A stretch of 64,000 bases of DNA from Bacillus sp. T33-2 (lineage in GTDB: Bacteria; Bacillota; Bacilli; Bacillales; Cytobacillaceae): positions 310,001-374,000 of the forward strand of contig NZ_PGVB01000010.1 in the NCBI RefSeq assembly GCF_002860205.1. Reading direction: 5' to 3'. A program made the translations under genes and the position numbers. A model generated the notes under the pieces. The model had not been told where the DNA came from. It saw only the letters and a program-made list of their open reading frames with translations, and did no database searches. Positions 7,170-15,813 of this stretch are shown here, one piece after another; the stretch's first letter is position 1, and each line of letters starts with the position of its first letter.

Positions 7170-8243
7170 TTAACGGCCAATGAACATTTGTGTCCAGTAA
7201 TTTCCGTTTTCGTTATGGCCTACGCCAATATGGGTGAAACTTGGATTGAGGATATTTTTCCTGTGCCCTTCACTGTTCATCCAGGCGTTTACGACTTCAT
7301 CCGCGCTGCGTTGTCCCATCGCAATGTTTTCACCAGCGGCCCTGTAAGTAACTCCGAAGTCCCTCATCATGTCAAAAGGAGATCCATAAGTTGGGCTTGT
7401 GTGGGAGAAGTATTTTTTTGACTGCATATCATTTGATTTGGCCTGTGCGACACTGCTCAATTGGTTGTCGGCAACGAGGTCACGCAGCCCATTATTTCTT
7501 CGCTGAATATTTGTCAATTCAACGACCCTCGCTTCAAACTGGGAGATCCCATTGCCAGGCTGGTTGGCATTTACTGTTCTTTGTTCCTGGCCACCCTGCT
7601 GTTGGCCACCTTGCTGGCCACCCTGCTGTTGGCCGCCTTGCTGGCCACCCTGCTGTTGGCCGCCTTGCTGGCCACCCTGCTGTTGGCCGCCCTGTTGTTG
7701 GCCACCCTGCTGTTGGCCTCCCTGCTGTTGGCCTCCCTGCTGTTGGCCGCCTTGCTGTTGGCCGCCCTGCTGTTGGCCGCCCTGCTGGCCAGGCGTGTAA
7801 TATTCCAGCCGGCCCTTTTTATTCGTCCTTGTATGAGGGTAGTTCGTGCTTGGTGTCGAAGTGCTGAATGAATTCGGCTCTACTGTTATGCAGCCGTTCT
7901 GCAATTGCAGTATATCGGCATTTGGGGCATTTTTGCGATTTTGATTTTGCTGGCCACGATTATTTCTACCGTCTCTGTCTCCCATGCCAATAAACGCGTC
8001 GTTTCTGTTATCATTATTTCCAAGATCCCGCCTGTCAACATCGAAAGCATCGTTATTTCTGCCGTTGCCAGCGTCTAACGCACCGTTTCTGTTGTTCCCA
8101 TTGTCATTGTCACCAATATCCATTATCCGGTTATTGCGGTTGTCCCTTGCAGCTTCATTGCCATTATTATCGTTATTACATGCAGCCAAAGAGAACACTG
8201 TAATGGCTGTCAGCAGCACTTTTCCGTATTTCAAACCTTTCAC
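7170..8243 (-). CDS. CAP-domain (YkwD-like) lipoprotein with Gln/Gly repeat linker
   Basis: 357 aa from a GTG at 8243; AAGGAGG lies 8 bases upstream, whereas the in-frame ATGs at 8264 and 8249 overlap or abut it. Residues ~1-22 form a lipoprotein signal ending in SLAAC. An Asn/Asp/Arg-rich stretch follows (GNDNRNDAFIGMGDRDGRNN), then a tract of QQQGG/QQGG units, then a CAP/SCP domain of ~125 residues with the family motifs FSHTSPTYGSPFDMM, AGENIA, NAWMNSEGHRKNILN and GVGHNENGNYWTQMF. The CAP His and Glu residues are present. It is anchored at the cell surface or spore membrane by inference; the molecular role of bacterial CAP proteins is largely unknown. Confidence 0.85.
   Translation of the reverse strand: MKGLKYGKVLLTAITVFSLAACNNDNNGNEAARDNRNNRIMDIGDNDNGNNRNGALDAGNGRNNDAFDVDRRDLGNNDNRNDAFIGMGDRDGRNNRGQQNQNRKNAPNADILQLQNGCITVEPNSFSTSTPSTNYPHTRTNKKGRLEYYTPGQQGGQQQGGQQQGGQQQGGQQQGGQQQGGQQQGGQQQGGQQGGQQQGGQQGGQQQGGQQGGQQQGGQEQRTVNANQPGNGISQFEARVVELTNIQRRNNGLRDLVADNQLSSVAQAKSNDMQSKKYFSHTSPTYGSPFDMMRDFGVTYRAAGENIAMGQRSADEVVNAWMNSEGHRKNILNPSFTHIGVGHNENGNYWTQMFIGR
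7586..7790. repeat. In-frame tandem repeat coding (QQQGG)n
   Basis: About 205 bp of 12- and 15-bp units (GGCCACCCTGCTGTT and variants on the plus strand) encode alternating QQQGG and QQGG blocks. The unit order changes from pure 15-mers to alternating 12/15-mers, as expected of slippage and unequal crossing-over. The antisense frames are open only because of this repetition. Confidence 0.85.
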
Positions 8244-8342
8244 TGTCATTTCCTCCTTAAACATTGGTTTTACCTTCTTATGATGTGAAGAATTAATAAA
8301 ACTATAGATGGTAAAATCGTGAGGAAATGTCCTTTATTGGAT

Positions 8343-8366
8343 AAAAAAAACGGCGGAATTCCGCCG
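8343..8366 (-). terminator. Terminator of treA
   Basis: Perfect palindrome CGGCGGAATTCCGCCG (8351-8366) with eight As at 8343-8350, giving a U-tract on the minus strand immediately after the stop codon at 8370. Confidence 0.8.
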
Positions 8367-8369
8367 CCG

Positions 8370-10055
8370 TCATTTTGTCAAACGATATACAATTGATTCA
8401 TAAGGTCTTAATGAAACCTTTTTAAAGCCTGTTTGGGAGTCTTTATAATTGGACAAAAGGATTTCTTCCGTATAACCTTCAGTGTCAACGGAATCCGGAA
8501 GTGTAAACTCGGCAGCTTTGCCATAAAAGTTGTTGACGACCAGAAGCTTTTCGTTTTCCGCATTTCTGATATAAGCAAAAATCTCAGGATGCTCATCCAG
8601 TATCAGTTCATAATTCCCATGTGTAACGATGTCGTACTTTTTGCGAAGGTCAATCAGTTTTTTATAATGATAAAACACTGAATCCTTATCATCCAAAGCT
8701 TTATCTACATTTAATTCTTCATAGTTAGGAGCAACGTTGATCCATGGTGTGCCCTCAGTGAACCCTGCATGCTTTTCGCTGTTCCATTGCACAGGGGTAC
8801 GGGAATTGTCACGGGATTTGCTTTTCAAAATTTCGAGTATTTCTTCTTCCGGCATTCCTTCTGCCCGCTTAAGGTCAAAAATGTTCAGAGACTCAACATC
8901 CCGATAGTCCTCAATCTTATCGAAATATGGATTGGTCATCCCAATTTCTTCCCCCTGGTAAATATAAGGGGTTCCCTGCATCATATGGATTGTGGTTGCC
9001 AGCATTTTCGCAGATTCCGTGCGGTATTTCCCATCATTTCCATACCTGGATACGATCCGCGGCTGGTCATGGTTGCACCAGAACAGGGCATTCCATCCAC
9101 CGCCCTCGTTCATTTCCGACTGCCATAAAGACAGAATCCGTTTCAACCCAATAAAGTCAAAATCAACGAGCGTCCATTTATCTCCACCCTTATAATCTAC
9201 TTTAAGATGGTGGAAGTTAAATGTCATGCTTAATTCATTCCGATGAGGATTCGAGTATTTAATGCAGTTTTCAATCGTGGTTGACGACATTTCCCCAACT
9301 GTCATCGCATTGTGCTTCGAGAACACTTCCCGGTTCATCTCCTGGAGGAATTCATGGATGCGAGGGCCGTCGGTATAAAATTTCCTGCCGTCACCCGGAG
9401 GTACGCTTCCATCATCATCCGGAAAACGCTGGTCCTTTGAAATCAGGTTGATAACATCAAGCCTGAAACCGTCGACTCCTTTTTCAAACCAGAAATGCAT
9501 CATTTCGTAAACTTCTTTTCTCAAGTCTTCGTTTTCCCAATTCAAATCGGCCTGTGTGACATCAAACAAATGCAGGTAATAATCTTTTGTCCCTTTATTG
9601 AATTCCCAGGCAGATCCACCGAATTTGGATTCCCAGTTGGTCGGAGCGCTGCCGTCCTGCTTGGGCTCTTTCCATATATAGTAGTCCCTGTAGCGGCTGT
9701 CCCGTGATTTCCTTGCCTCTTTAAACCATTCATGCTCGGTTGATGAATGGTTCACGACGATATCCATGATAATTTTGATGCCACGCTCATGGGCTTGTTC
9801 CAACAGCTGGTCAAAATCCTCCATTGTCCCATATTCTTCATGAATTTTGAAATAATTGCTGATGTCATACCCGTTATCGCGCTGCGGCGATTCATATACC
9901 GGTGTAAGCCAGATTACGTCCACACCCAGTTCCTTTAAGTAATCCAGCTTGCTGATGATTCCGGGAAGGTCGCCTACTCCGTTTCCGGTTGTATCATAAA
10001 AGCTCTTTGGATAAATTTGATAGACGACTGATTTTTTCCACCACGGTTCATTCAT
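8370..10055 (-). CDS. treA: Trehalose-6-phosphate hydrolase (GH13)
   Basis: 561 aa, the usual length for TreA. It hydrolyses trehalose 6-phosphate from the PTS to glucose and glucose 6-phosphate in the cytoplasm. GH13 motifs are in place: VVNHSS, the nucleophile Asp in GVDGFRLDVINLIS, the acid/base Glu in AMTVGEMSSTTIENCIKY, and the third Asp in NHDQPRIVSRYG. The blocks GDGRKFYTDGPRIHEFLQEM and TFNFHHLKVDYKGGDKW are typical of trehalose-6-phosphate hydrolases rather than oligo-1,6-glucosidases. The start at 10055 has GAGGGGGTACTTCAAC upstream. It is second in a treP-treA operon, with an 83-bp gap containing a hairpin. Confidence 0.92.
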   Translation of the reverse strand: MNEPWWKKSVVYQIYPKSFYDTTGNGVGDLPGIISKLDYLKELGVDVIWLTPVYESPQRDNGYDISNYFKIHEEYGTMEDFDQLLEQAHERGIKIIMDIVVNHSSTEHEWFKEARKSRDSRYRDYYIWKEPKQDGSAPTNWESKFGGSAWEFNKGTKDYYLHLFDVTQADLNWENEDLRKEVYEMMHFWFEKGVDGFRLDVINLISKDQRFPDDDGSVPPGDGRKFYTDGPRIHEFLQEMNREVFSKHNAMTVGEMSSTTIENCIKYSNPHRNELSMTFNFHHLKVDYKGGDKWTLVDFDFIGLKRILSLWQSEMNEGGGWNALFWCNHDQPRIVSRYGNDGKYRTESAKMLATTIHMMQGTPYIYQGEEIGMTNPYFDKIEDYRDVESLNIFDLKRAEGMPEEEILEILKSKSRDNSRTPVQWNSEKHAGFTEGTPWINVAPNYEELNVDKALDDKDSVFYHYKKLIDLRKKYDIVTHGNYELILDEHPEIFAYIRNAENEKLLVVNNFYGKAAEFTLPDSVDTEGYTEEILLSNYKDSQTGFKKVSLRPYESIVYRLTK

Positions 10056-10107
10056 GTTGAAGTACCCCCTCTATTAACATTACACGCAGCATTGAAACAC
10101 ACGAATA

Positions 10108-10131
10108 CCATGGGAAGCTGATGTCCCATGG
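10108..10131 (-). other. Hairpin in the treP-treA intergenic space
   Basis: CCATGGGA (10108-10115) pairs perfectly with TCCCATGG (10124-10131) just after the treP stop codon. There is no U-run. It may stabilise or process the treP part of the message, letting the two genes be expressed unequally (inference). Confidence 0.5.
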
Positions 10132-10138
10132 CCTATAT

Positions 10139-11548
10139 TCATTTTTTGACTTTCGCTAAAATTGCCGTCAGCACGAACGGGATAACCAGCGCGATGGCTA
10201 TAGCGATGAAAAAAACTCCCCAAAACTCTGTCAAAATAGAAAGGAAAGCTGGCAATCCGCCAACACCGACTGATGGTGCAATTACGCCATAAAGTGAAAC
10301 CAAAACACCTGCTGCAGCTGATCCGGCCATTGCGGCTATGAACGGATACCTGTACCGGAGGTTGACTCCGAACATGGCAGGTTCGGTGATCCCAAGCCAG
10401 GCCGAAATGGATGAAGTAAGCGCCAGCCCTTTCAGCTTGTCGTTATGCCTGTTCACGAACATCATTGCAAAGGCTGCAGAGCCTTGGGCAATATTTGACA
10501 GCGCGACCATCGGCCACAGAAACGTGCCGCCAGTCGTTCCGATTAACTGTAGGTCGACAGCAAGGAACGTATGGTGCATGCCAGTGATAACCAATGGTGC
10601 ATATAAAGCCCCGTAAATCAGGCCGCCAATGGCTGGAACAGCGTCAAAAATACCAACTACTGCATCTGTAATCACATTGCCGATAGCAAACGTAACTGGA
10701 CCGATGACAATGAATGACAAGAAACCAGTGACAAGCAGGGCGATTGGCGCAACAGTCAACAGCTGGAATCCTTCAGCAATCCGCTTTTTGAGAAATAATT
10801 CTATTTTTGCAAGAACAAAGGAAGCTAACAGCACGGGCAATACTTGTCCCTGATACCCGACCTTTTCCACATTAAGCCCGAATAGATTCCAGGAAGGCAC
10901 ATTCCCCTCCTGCTGGGCCGCTCCGTAACCCCAGGCGTTCATCAAATCCGGATGCACCAGCATCAATCCGAGGACGATCCCCAGCAGCGGGCTCCCCCCG
11001 AACCTGTTCACGGCACCCCAGCCAATCAATCCGGGCAGGAAAACGAATGCAGTGTTAGCAATCAAATTGATGATGCTGGCAAAATCAGCCCAGCTAGTGT
11101 AAACATCTACAAGCGCCCTGCCTTCGAAAAAAATGTCCTTGCCTGTCAGGATGTTATTAATGCCCATTAACAAGCCGGCCGTGACGATCGCCGGAAGTAT
11201 TGGGATAAAGATGTCACCAAGGGTTTTGACCGCACGCTGGAACGGGTTTAATTTCTGTGCCGCAGCATCTTTTATTTCCTGCTTGGATGCATGCCCAATG
11301 CCTGTCATTTCGACCATTTGGTTGTACACTTTATCAACTGTACCCTGTCCTATGACAACCTGATACTGGCCGTTGGAAGAAAATGTGCCTTTGACGAGGT
11401 CAATATTTTCAAGTTTTTCTTTATCTGCTTTCCCTTCATCTTTTAAAGCAAACCGAAGCCTCGTCACACAGTGAGTCGCTGCAGCAATATTTTCCTTGCC
11501 GCCGACACCCTCAATAATCTGCTCAACAGATTTTTTATCGACGCCCAT
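10139..11548 (-). CDS. treP: PTS trehalose transporter, EIIBC
   Basis: 469 aa from the ATG at 11548, which follows AGGAGGAGATAGT; an in-frame ATG at 11587 has no site. Residues ~1-90 are the EIIB domain, with the phospho-Cys motif ATHCVTRLRFALKD. From ~110 onward it is a multi-helix EIIC domain including GITEPAMFGVNLRYRYPF, a signature of the sucrose/trehalose EIIC family. No EIIA domain is attached, as in B. subtilis TreP. It phosphorylates trehalose during import and feeds treA. A TreR-type palindrome and a cre site lie upstream; no treR gene is in the window. Confidence 0.92.
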   Translation of the reverse strand: MGVDKKSVEQIIEGVGGKENIAAATHCVTRLRFALKDEGKADKEKLENIDLVKGTFSSNGQYQVVIGQGTVDKVYNQMVEMTGIGHASKQEIKDAAAQKLNPFQRAVKTLGDIFIPILPAIVTAGLLMGINNILTGKDIFFEGRALVDVYTSWADFASIINLIANTAFVFLPGLIGWGAVNRFGGSPLLGIVLGLMLVHPDLMNAWGYGAAQQEGNVPSWNLFGLNVEKVGYQGQVLPVLLASFVLAKIELFLKKRIAEGFQLLTVAPIALLVTGFLSFIVIGPVTFAIGNVITDAVVGIFDAVPAIGGLIYGALYAPLVITGMHHTFLAVDLQLIGTTGGTFLWPMVALSNIAQGSAAFAMMFVNRHNDKLKGLALTSSISAWLGITEPAMFGVNLRYRYPFIAAMAGSAAAGVLVSLYGVIAPSVGVGGLPAFLSILTEFWGVFFIAIAIALVIPFVLTAILAKVKK

Positions 11549-11560
11549 ACTATCTCCTCC

Positions 11561-11574
11561 TGATACCGTTTCCA
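11561..11574 (-). promoter_or_regulatory. cre site (CcpA) in the treP leader
   Basis: Minus strand TGGAAACGGTATCA matches the cre consensus TGWAANCGNTNWCA with a single mismatch. It sits just upstream of the treP ribosome site, a road-block position, so glucose repression through CcpA is expected. Confidence 0.8.
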
Positions 11575-11687
11575 TAGAACAGTACATTTACAATGCCGAT
11601 ATTTAACGCGTATACTTGCGATATAGTATTGGACATTTTATTCAGGATTATCCAGTATGTACAATCAAACTGCCGCAATAAAACTAT

Positions 11688-11719
11688 AACATGTATATAC
11701 ATGTTATCGACGTTTACAA
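11688..11719 (-). promoter_or_regulatory. treP promoter with TreR-like operator
   Basis: A perfect 18-bp palindrome AACATGTATATACATGTT (11688-11705) contains the TGTATATACA core of B. subtilis TreR operators. It overlaps the -10 TATACA (11692-11697); a -35 TTGTAA lies at 11714-11719 with a 16-bp spacer. Repression relieved by trehalose 6-phosphate is expected from the B. subtilis system. Confidence 0.75.
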
Positions 11720-11801
11720 TTTTACCTTCCAGCGAAAGTTAAAGTCAACAATTAACTATGAGTGAATGGAATCCGGCCTTGTTTTTTCTCCACTAGACAA
11801 A

Positions 11802-11831
11802 AAAAAGGATGCCACAGTAGCATCCTTTTTA
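11802..11831 (-). terminator. Terminator of the sugar ABC operon
   Basis: AAAAAGGATGC (11802-11812) pairs with GCATCCTTTTT (11820-11830) immediately behind the stop codon at 11834; the flanking As give a strong U-tract on the minus strand. Confidence 0.85.
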
Positions 11832-11833
11832 GA

Positions 11834-12703
11834 TCACCCTTTTGATCCAGAGTTGAGGTTGTTTCCTTCTATAAAATACTTTTGAAAAAAGAAGAATATG
11901 AGCATAACTGGGAGAAGGACAGTCACAGACATTGACATTAGATAATGCCATTGCGTCTGAACGGTTCCTTTAAAAGTCTGCAGGCCGATTTGCAGTGTGT
12001 ATAATGCCTCATCATTGATATACAATAATGGGCCAAGCAGATCATTCCACGCCCCATTGAATGCGAGTATCGCAACCGTAATCAGTGCAGGCTTCGTCAA
12101 AGGAAGCATAATATGCCACCAAATCTGCAAATGATTCGCTCCATCAAGACGGGCGGCTTCCAAAAGTTCGTTTGGGATTCCCATCATGAACTGCCTCAGC
12201 AAGAAGATGTAGAAGGCACTTCCCAAAAAGGTTGGAACGATCAATGGCAAAAACGTATTCAGCCAGCCAAGCTTCGAATACAGAATATATTGCGGAACCA
12301 TGGTGACAAACCCTGGTATCAGCATCGTGGCAAGCACAATGACAAATAGTACATTGCGTCCTTTAAACTTGATTTTGGCAAATGCATAAGCAACAAGTGC
12401 GTTGACCAGTACACTGCCAACCGTTGCGCACACCGAAATGAACAGCGTATTCAATGTCCATCGTGTAAATGGCGCAGTTTGCCACGCTTCAATGTAATTA
12501 GAGAAGTTGAATTCCTTCGGGAAAAACGTAGGCGGATATTGGGCAATTTCCTGGGGTGTCTTTAAGGAAGTTGAAATCATCCACCATAATGGAAGCAAAA
12601 TCAGAATACTGCCTGATAACAATATGATTGTGACAACGGCCTTTTTCACATTTTCTTTAAACCGCTTTGTCTCATAAAATCTTGGTGCAGCAGCAGCCCT
12701 CAT
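11834..12703 (-). CDS. Sugar ABC transporter permease (MalG type)
   Basis: 289 aa with six predicted membrane helices and the EAA loop ELLEAARLDGANHLQIWWHIMLPLTKPAL that contacts the ATPase. The N-terminus (FKENVKKAVVTIILLSGSILILLPLWWMIST) and length are typical of MalG/LacG-type carbohydrate permeases. The start overlaps the stop of the upstream permease (ATGA), showing translational coupling. It works with the permease at 12700-13701 and the binding protein at 13796-15091. No ATPase is present, so a shared one such as MsmX is expected elsewhere. The sugar is unknown. Confidence 0.87.
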   Translation of the reverse strand: MRAAAAPRFYETKRFKENVKKAVVTIILLSGSILILLPLWWMISTSLKTPQEIAQYPPTFFPKEFNFSNYIEAWQTAPFTRWTLNTLFISVCATVGSVLVNALVAYAFAKIKFKGRNVLFVIVLATMLIPGFVTMVPQYILYSKLGWLNTFLPLIVPTFLGSAFYIFLLRQFMMGIPNELLEAARLDGANHLQIWWHIMLPLTKPALITVAILAFNGAWNDLLGPLLYINDEALYTLQIGLQTFKGTVQTQWHYLMSMSVTVLLPVMLIFFFFQKYFIEGNNLNSGSKG

Positions 12704-13701
12704 TTTTCATCTCCCCCTTCATAGTGCACCCAGCGTTTGCCCACCTTCAAATTGACAACTGTAAGTGCCATGACAATGATGAACAGTATCCACGCCATCC
12801 CGGATGCATACCCCATATCGAAGATTTCAAACGCATTGTTCCACATATGCAAATTATAAAACAGCAACGAGTTTGAAGGGCCGCCATCGCCGTTTTCTGT
12901 CATGACATATGCCTCCTGAAAAATTTGAAACGAATAAATCGTGCTCGTAATCACATCAAAGAAAATGACTGGCGAAATCATCGGCAAGGTGATCCGGTAA
13001 AACTTTTGCCAGGAACTCGCACCATCCAGCTCTGCCGCCTCATACATTTCTTTGGAAACTCCCTGCATGCTGGCCAGATAAAGGAGCATCCCACTGCCAA
13101 CTGTCCAGAGTTTCATCAGGATGAGTGCCGGCTTGGTCCAACCTGGATCGAATAACCATGATGGCCCTTCAATGCCAACCCATCCCAATACCGTATTCAC
13201 AAGTCCTGTAGACGGGCTCAGCAGCTGCATCCAAAGGAAGTAGACCGCTACCCCAGACATTACGGCCGGCAGGTAGTAAATCGTGCGAAAATACTTCATC
13301 CCTTTAACTTTCTGGTTTAACAGGACAGCAAGAAGAACTGCGCCGGCTGTTGTCAAAGGCACTGAAAACACAACATAATACAGTGTATTGATGAGCGATG
13401 TTATAAACAGGTCGTCCACCGTGAACATCCGCTTATAGTTTTCAAACCCGATAAAATTCATTTTGGAGGTAATATTATAATCAGTAAAACTGGCAACTAA
13501 AGAAAATGCCAGCGGGCCAAAGGTCAGTCCAAGGAAACCTATGATCCATGGGCTGATAAACAGGTAGCCGGCCAGATTGTCTTTTGCCTTTCGGCTTAAA
13601 CGGCGCCGAGCTTGTTGGACTGCAGCCGGGTACTTCTTAGCCTCCGGTTCAATAAGATCTTTTTTATCTGTTTGAGTAATCGTTGTTTCATACGGATTCA
13701 T
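12700..13701 (-). CDS. Sugar ABC transporter permease (MalF type)
   Basis: 333 aa with a cytoplasmic N-terminal segment of ~45 residues and six membrane helices starting at LAGYLFISPWIIGFLGLTFG. The EAA-type loop is EMYEAAELDGASSWQKFYRITLPMISPV. It pairs with the MalG-type permease, with which it shares a 4-bp overlap. The binding-protein gene lies upstream, separated by a strong hairpin at 13741-13766 that would lower expression of the permeases relative to the binding protein. Confidence 0.87.
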   Translation of the reverse strand: MNPYETTITQTDKKDLIEPEAKKYPAAVQQARRRLSRKAKDNLAGYLFISPWIIGFLGLTFGPLAFSLVASFTDYNITSKMNFIGFENYKRMFTVDDLFITSLINTLYYVVFSVPLTTAGAVLLAVLLNQKVKGMKYFRTIYYLPAVMSGVAVYFLWMQLLSPSTGLVNTVLGWVGIEGPSWLFDPGWTKPALILMKLWTVGSGMLLYLASMQGVSKEMYEAAELDGASSWQKFYRITLPMISPVIFFDVITSTIYSFQIFQEAYVMTENGDGGPSNSLLFYNLHMWNNAFEIFDMGYASGMAWILFIIVMALTVVNLKVGKRWVHYEGGDEK

Positions 13702-13740
13702 TCTCCCCAGCCTTCCTCTAAAAAAAAATTAATTATGGAA

Positions 13741-13766
13741 AGAGAGAAGGTCGCCGCCTTCTCTCT
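13741..13766 (-). terminator. Intra-operon attenuating hairpin
   Basis: AGAGAGAAGG/CCTTCTCTCT stem between the binding-protein gene and the permeases. On the minus strand the U-run (from the As at 13721-13728) comes only after a 12-base gap, so partial read-through is likely, which fits the usual excess of binding protein. Confidence 0.6.
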
Positions 13767-13795
13767 GTTGATCATCACTTATTCTTTTTATCCGT

Positions 13796-15091
13796 CTATT
13801 TCCGTTTGATTTTCTCCACGTCTTTTTCCGCTCTCTCCAGTGCTTTTTCAGGAGAGATTTTCCCGAGCAGTGCATTTTCTATTTGCGGGTTGATCCGGTT
13901 ATGATAATCCGGGTATTCAAGCGGAACAGGGTAAAGATTAGTAGTCTCAAGATTTTTGACTGAAGCTTCATAGACATATCTGGCGTCGCCATCAAGCTCA
14001 TTGATTGTTGCTTCCGCTGCTGCCTTGTTGGCAACATTGTCATAGTTTTTCATGGCCCAGTATTTTTGTGCTTCAGGCCCAGTCAAATATTTTATGAATT
14101 CCATTGCTTCTTCAGGATGTTCGGCCCCTTTTGGAATTTCGGCTACAAACCCGCCTCCTTCTGCATAATGGCCGGAGCCCTCTTTATATGACGGGATGGG
14201 TGCAACACCAAACTCCAGGTCTTTGCCATAATCCCTGATTTGCGTATAGAATGTACCAATGTCTACCCACATTGCCACTTTTTCAGCGATGAAGGGATTT
14301 GCCTGTTCACTGCCGAATTCAGCCTGGAAAGCCTGGACTGTATTTGCACCGAGGCGCTCCTTCCAGCCATGTACCCACTTCAGTGCTTCAAGCTTGTCCG
14401 GTGTGTTGATTGCCAATTGGCCATCCTCGATATAACCTTTGCCATCATCGGCGTTTGTCATCCAGGCGCCGGCACCAGCGCTTCCCCATAATGGATAAAA
14501 CCCGATCCGTTCATAGTTGCTGCCGTTCTTCACGTCAAGCTTTTTCGCATATTCCTCAAGCTCTGCCCATGTTTTCGGCGGCTTTTCCGGATCCAGCCCT
14601 GCTTCCCTGAATGCCTTTTTATTGAAGTACAGCAGGCGGGTGTCAGTATTGAAAGGGACAGCATAAGGCTTGTCCTTGTGAACTACCGTTGCCCACAGGT
14701 GAGGATAAAATTGGTTTTCAAATGAATCATCGATGTATTTGCTTAAATCTTCAACTTGCTCATTTTCTGCCCTTTGGGCAACAGTGTTGATATCGTTTAT
14801 GATGACATCCGCAGGGTTGCCGGCAGCAACCGATGCAAGATTTTTCGTCCAGATGTCACCGAAGGGCAAAAATGTATGTTTAACAGTGATCTTGTCCTGT
14901 GATTTATTGAAGTCGTCAATAATTTTTTCAATGATCGGCCTTCTGGTTTCCGACCCCCAGAATGACCAGAAATTAACTATTACTCTGCCGTCCTTTGTTT
15001 TTTCTGCCTGTGCATCTTTTTCCCCTGAACAGCCTGCAAGGGAGCCAAGAAGCAAAATGGCGGCGAAGATGATTAAAATTCCCCTTTTCAA
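13796..15091 (-). CDS. Sugar ABC transporter substrate-binding lipoprotein
   Basis: 431 aa from a TTG at 15091, which lies 8 bases behind GGGGAGG; the frame continues upstream to 15367 but without signal or ribosome site. Residues 1-22 are a lipoprotein signal (KRGILIIFAAILLLGSLAGC). The mature part is an extracellular solute-binding protein family 1: VNFWSFWGSETRRPIIEKII, VAAGNPADVIIND and GGGFVAEIPKGAEHPEEAMEFIKYLTG are the usual blocks. It captures a carbohydrate outside the membrane for the two permeases. The sugar cannot be named from sequence. A four-copy TGTCGTA-like array precedes it at 15173-15255. Confidence 0.88.
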   Translation of the reverse strand: MKRGILIIFAAILLLGSLAGCSGEKDAQAEKTKDGRVIVNFWSFWGSETRRPIIEKIIDDFNKSQDKITVKHTFLPFGDIWTKNLASVAAGNPADVIINDINTVAQRAENEQVEDLSKYIDDSFENQFYPHLWATVVHKDKPYAVPFNTDTRLLYFNKKAFREAGLDPEKPPKTWAELEEYAKKLDVKNGSNYERIGFYPLWGSAGAGAWMTNADDGKGYIEDGQLAINTPDKLEALKWVHGWKERLGANTVQAFQAEFGSEQANPFIAEKVAMWVDIGTFYTQIRDYGKDLEFGVAPIPSYKEGSGHYAEGGGFVAEIPKGAEHPEEAMEFIKYLTGPEAQKYWAMKNYDNVANKAAAEATINELDGDARYVYEASVKNLETTNLYPVPLEYPDYHNRINPQIENALLGKISPEKALERAEKDVEKIKRK

Positions 15092-15172
15092 TTGTTTTTC
15101 CTCCCCGAAAATAGCTTTTATTTTTCTAGCGCCACAAAACATAGATACCCGCCGCTTCGGGAAGCTAAACAG

Positions 15173-15255
15173 TTTTCTGTCATATTTGTAAAAAATATGT
15201 CGTAAGCCCCAAAAAATAAACGATTTCTGTCGGAGTTTTTGGATATTTGTCGTAC
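15173..15255 (-). promoter_or_regulatory. Helically phased direct repeats TGTCRNA upstream of the sugar importer
   Basis: Four plus-strand TGTC cores start at 15178, 15198, 15228 and 15248: TGTCATA, TGTCGTA, TGTCGGA and TGTCGTA, each preceded by an A/T-rich triplet. Spacings are 20, 30 and 20 bp, all multiples of about two or three helical turns. This fits binding of a dimeric response regulator or AraC-type activator ahead of the gene starting at 15091. The regulator is unknown. Confidence 0.5.
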
Positions 15256-15300
15256 CATTGAAACAAACAACCCTCCCCTGCTCTCGTTCCCCATATCCAT

Positions 15301-15331
15301 AAAAAAATGCTTGAGGATCCCCCTCAAGCAT
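15301..15331 (-). terminator. Terminator behind a YjcZ-type gene
   Basis: ATGCTTGAGG (15307-15316) pairs with CCTCAAGCAT (15322-15331); seven As at 15301-15307 provide the minus-strand U-tract. It follows the stop codon at 15342. Confidence 0.85.
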
Positions 15332-15341
15332 CTTCAATTGA

Positions 15342-15467
15342 TTAACGATAACAAGCACAGCCGACAATGATCAGAAGGATGAACAGGACAACGATCAGGA
15401 CAAAGCCGTGTCCGTAACCCCAGCCTCCATAGCCGCCCCCGTAACCATAACCATATCCATAACGCAT
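15342..15467 (-). CDS. YjcZ-family tiny sporulation membrane protein
   Basis: 41 aa. Translation from the ATG at 15467 (preceded by AAGGGAGGTCTTTGA) gives a Tyr/Gly repeat [20 protein letters not shown], then one hydrophobic helix [18 protein letters not shown]. This combination defines the YjcZ/tiny transmembrane family that is expressed during sporulation in Bacillus. Function unknown. A second member lies 33 bp upstream, probably in the same transcript. Confidence 0.85.
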   Translation of the reverse strand: MRYGYGYGYGGGYGGWGYGHGFVLIVVLFILLIIVGCACYR

Positions 15468-15499
15468 TCAAAGACCTCCCTTATGCACGAGTTGGATGA

Positions 15500-15610
15500 T
15501 CAATAAAATCCTCCGTAACCCCAGGATGCCCCAATAATGATTAGCAGGATGAACAACACTACAAGCAGGGCGAAACCTCCGCCGTATCCGAATCCGCCTC
15601 CATCAGCCAT
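15500..15610 (-). CDS. YjcZ-family tiny sporulation membrane protein
   Basis: 36 aa from the ATG at 15610, with AAAAAGGAGGTTGTTAAG upstream. It begins MADGGGFGYGGGFALLVVLF and carries the single helix [17 protein letters not shown] with a Gly/Tyr end. It is the paralogue of the 41-aa protein just downstream, and the pair looks like a tandem duplication. Family knowledge links such peptides to sporulation; no reaction is known. Confidence 0.85.
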   Translation of the reverse strand: MADGGGFGYGGGFALLVVLFILLIIIGASWGYGGFY

Positions 15611-15813
15611 CTTAACAACCTCCTTTTTGAATGTCACTATATCCTATTCAAAGCGGGTCTTATGTGGAATTAAACAGCTGAAAAAAATGCGCCCATTGTA
15701 TCGCTGGCTTTATACTTTCAAGTATAATAAAAACCGATTATCAGTCTTATTCGCTGCAAGGTGATCAGGATAACTTTTTTTATTATAAACACTGAACAGA
15801 TAGGGGTATAACT

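Noticed and set aside
7586-7790. CRISPR-like regular repeats
   Set aside because: Units are 12-15 bp without unique spacers and stay in coding frame.
7391-7871. Long antisense frames rich in Trp-Pro-Pro-Cys or Leu/Ala repeats
   Set aside because: They mirror the in-frame 12/15-bp repeats of the CAP lipoprotein gene and have no ribosome site.
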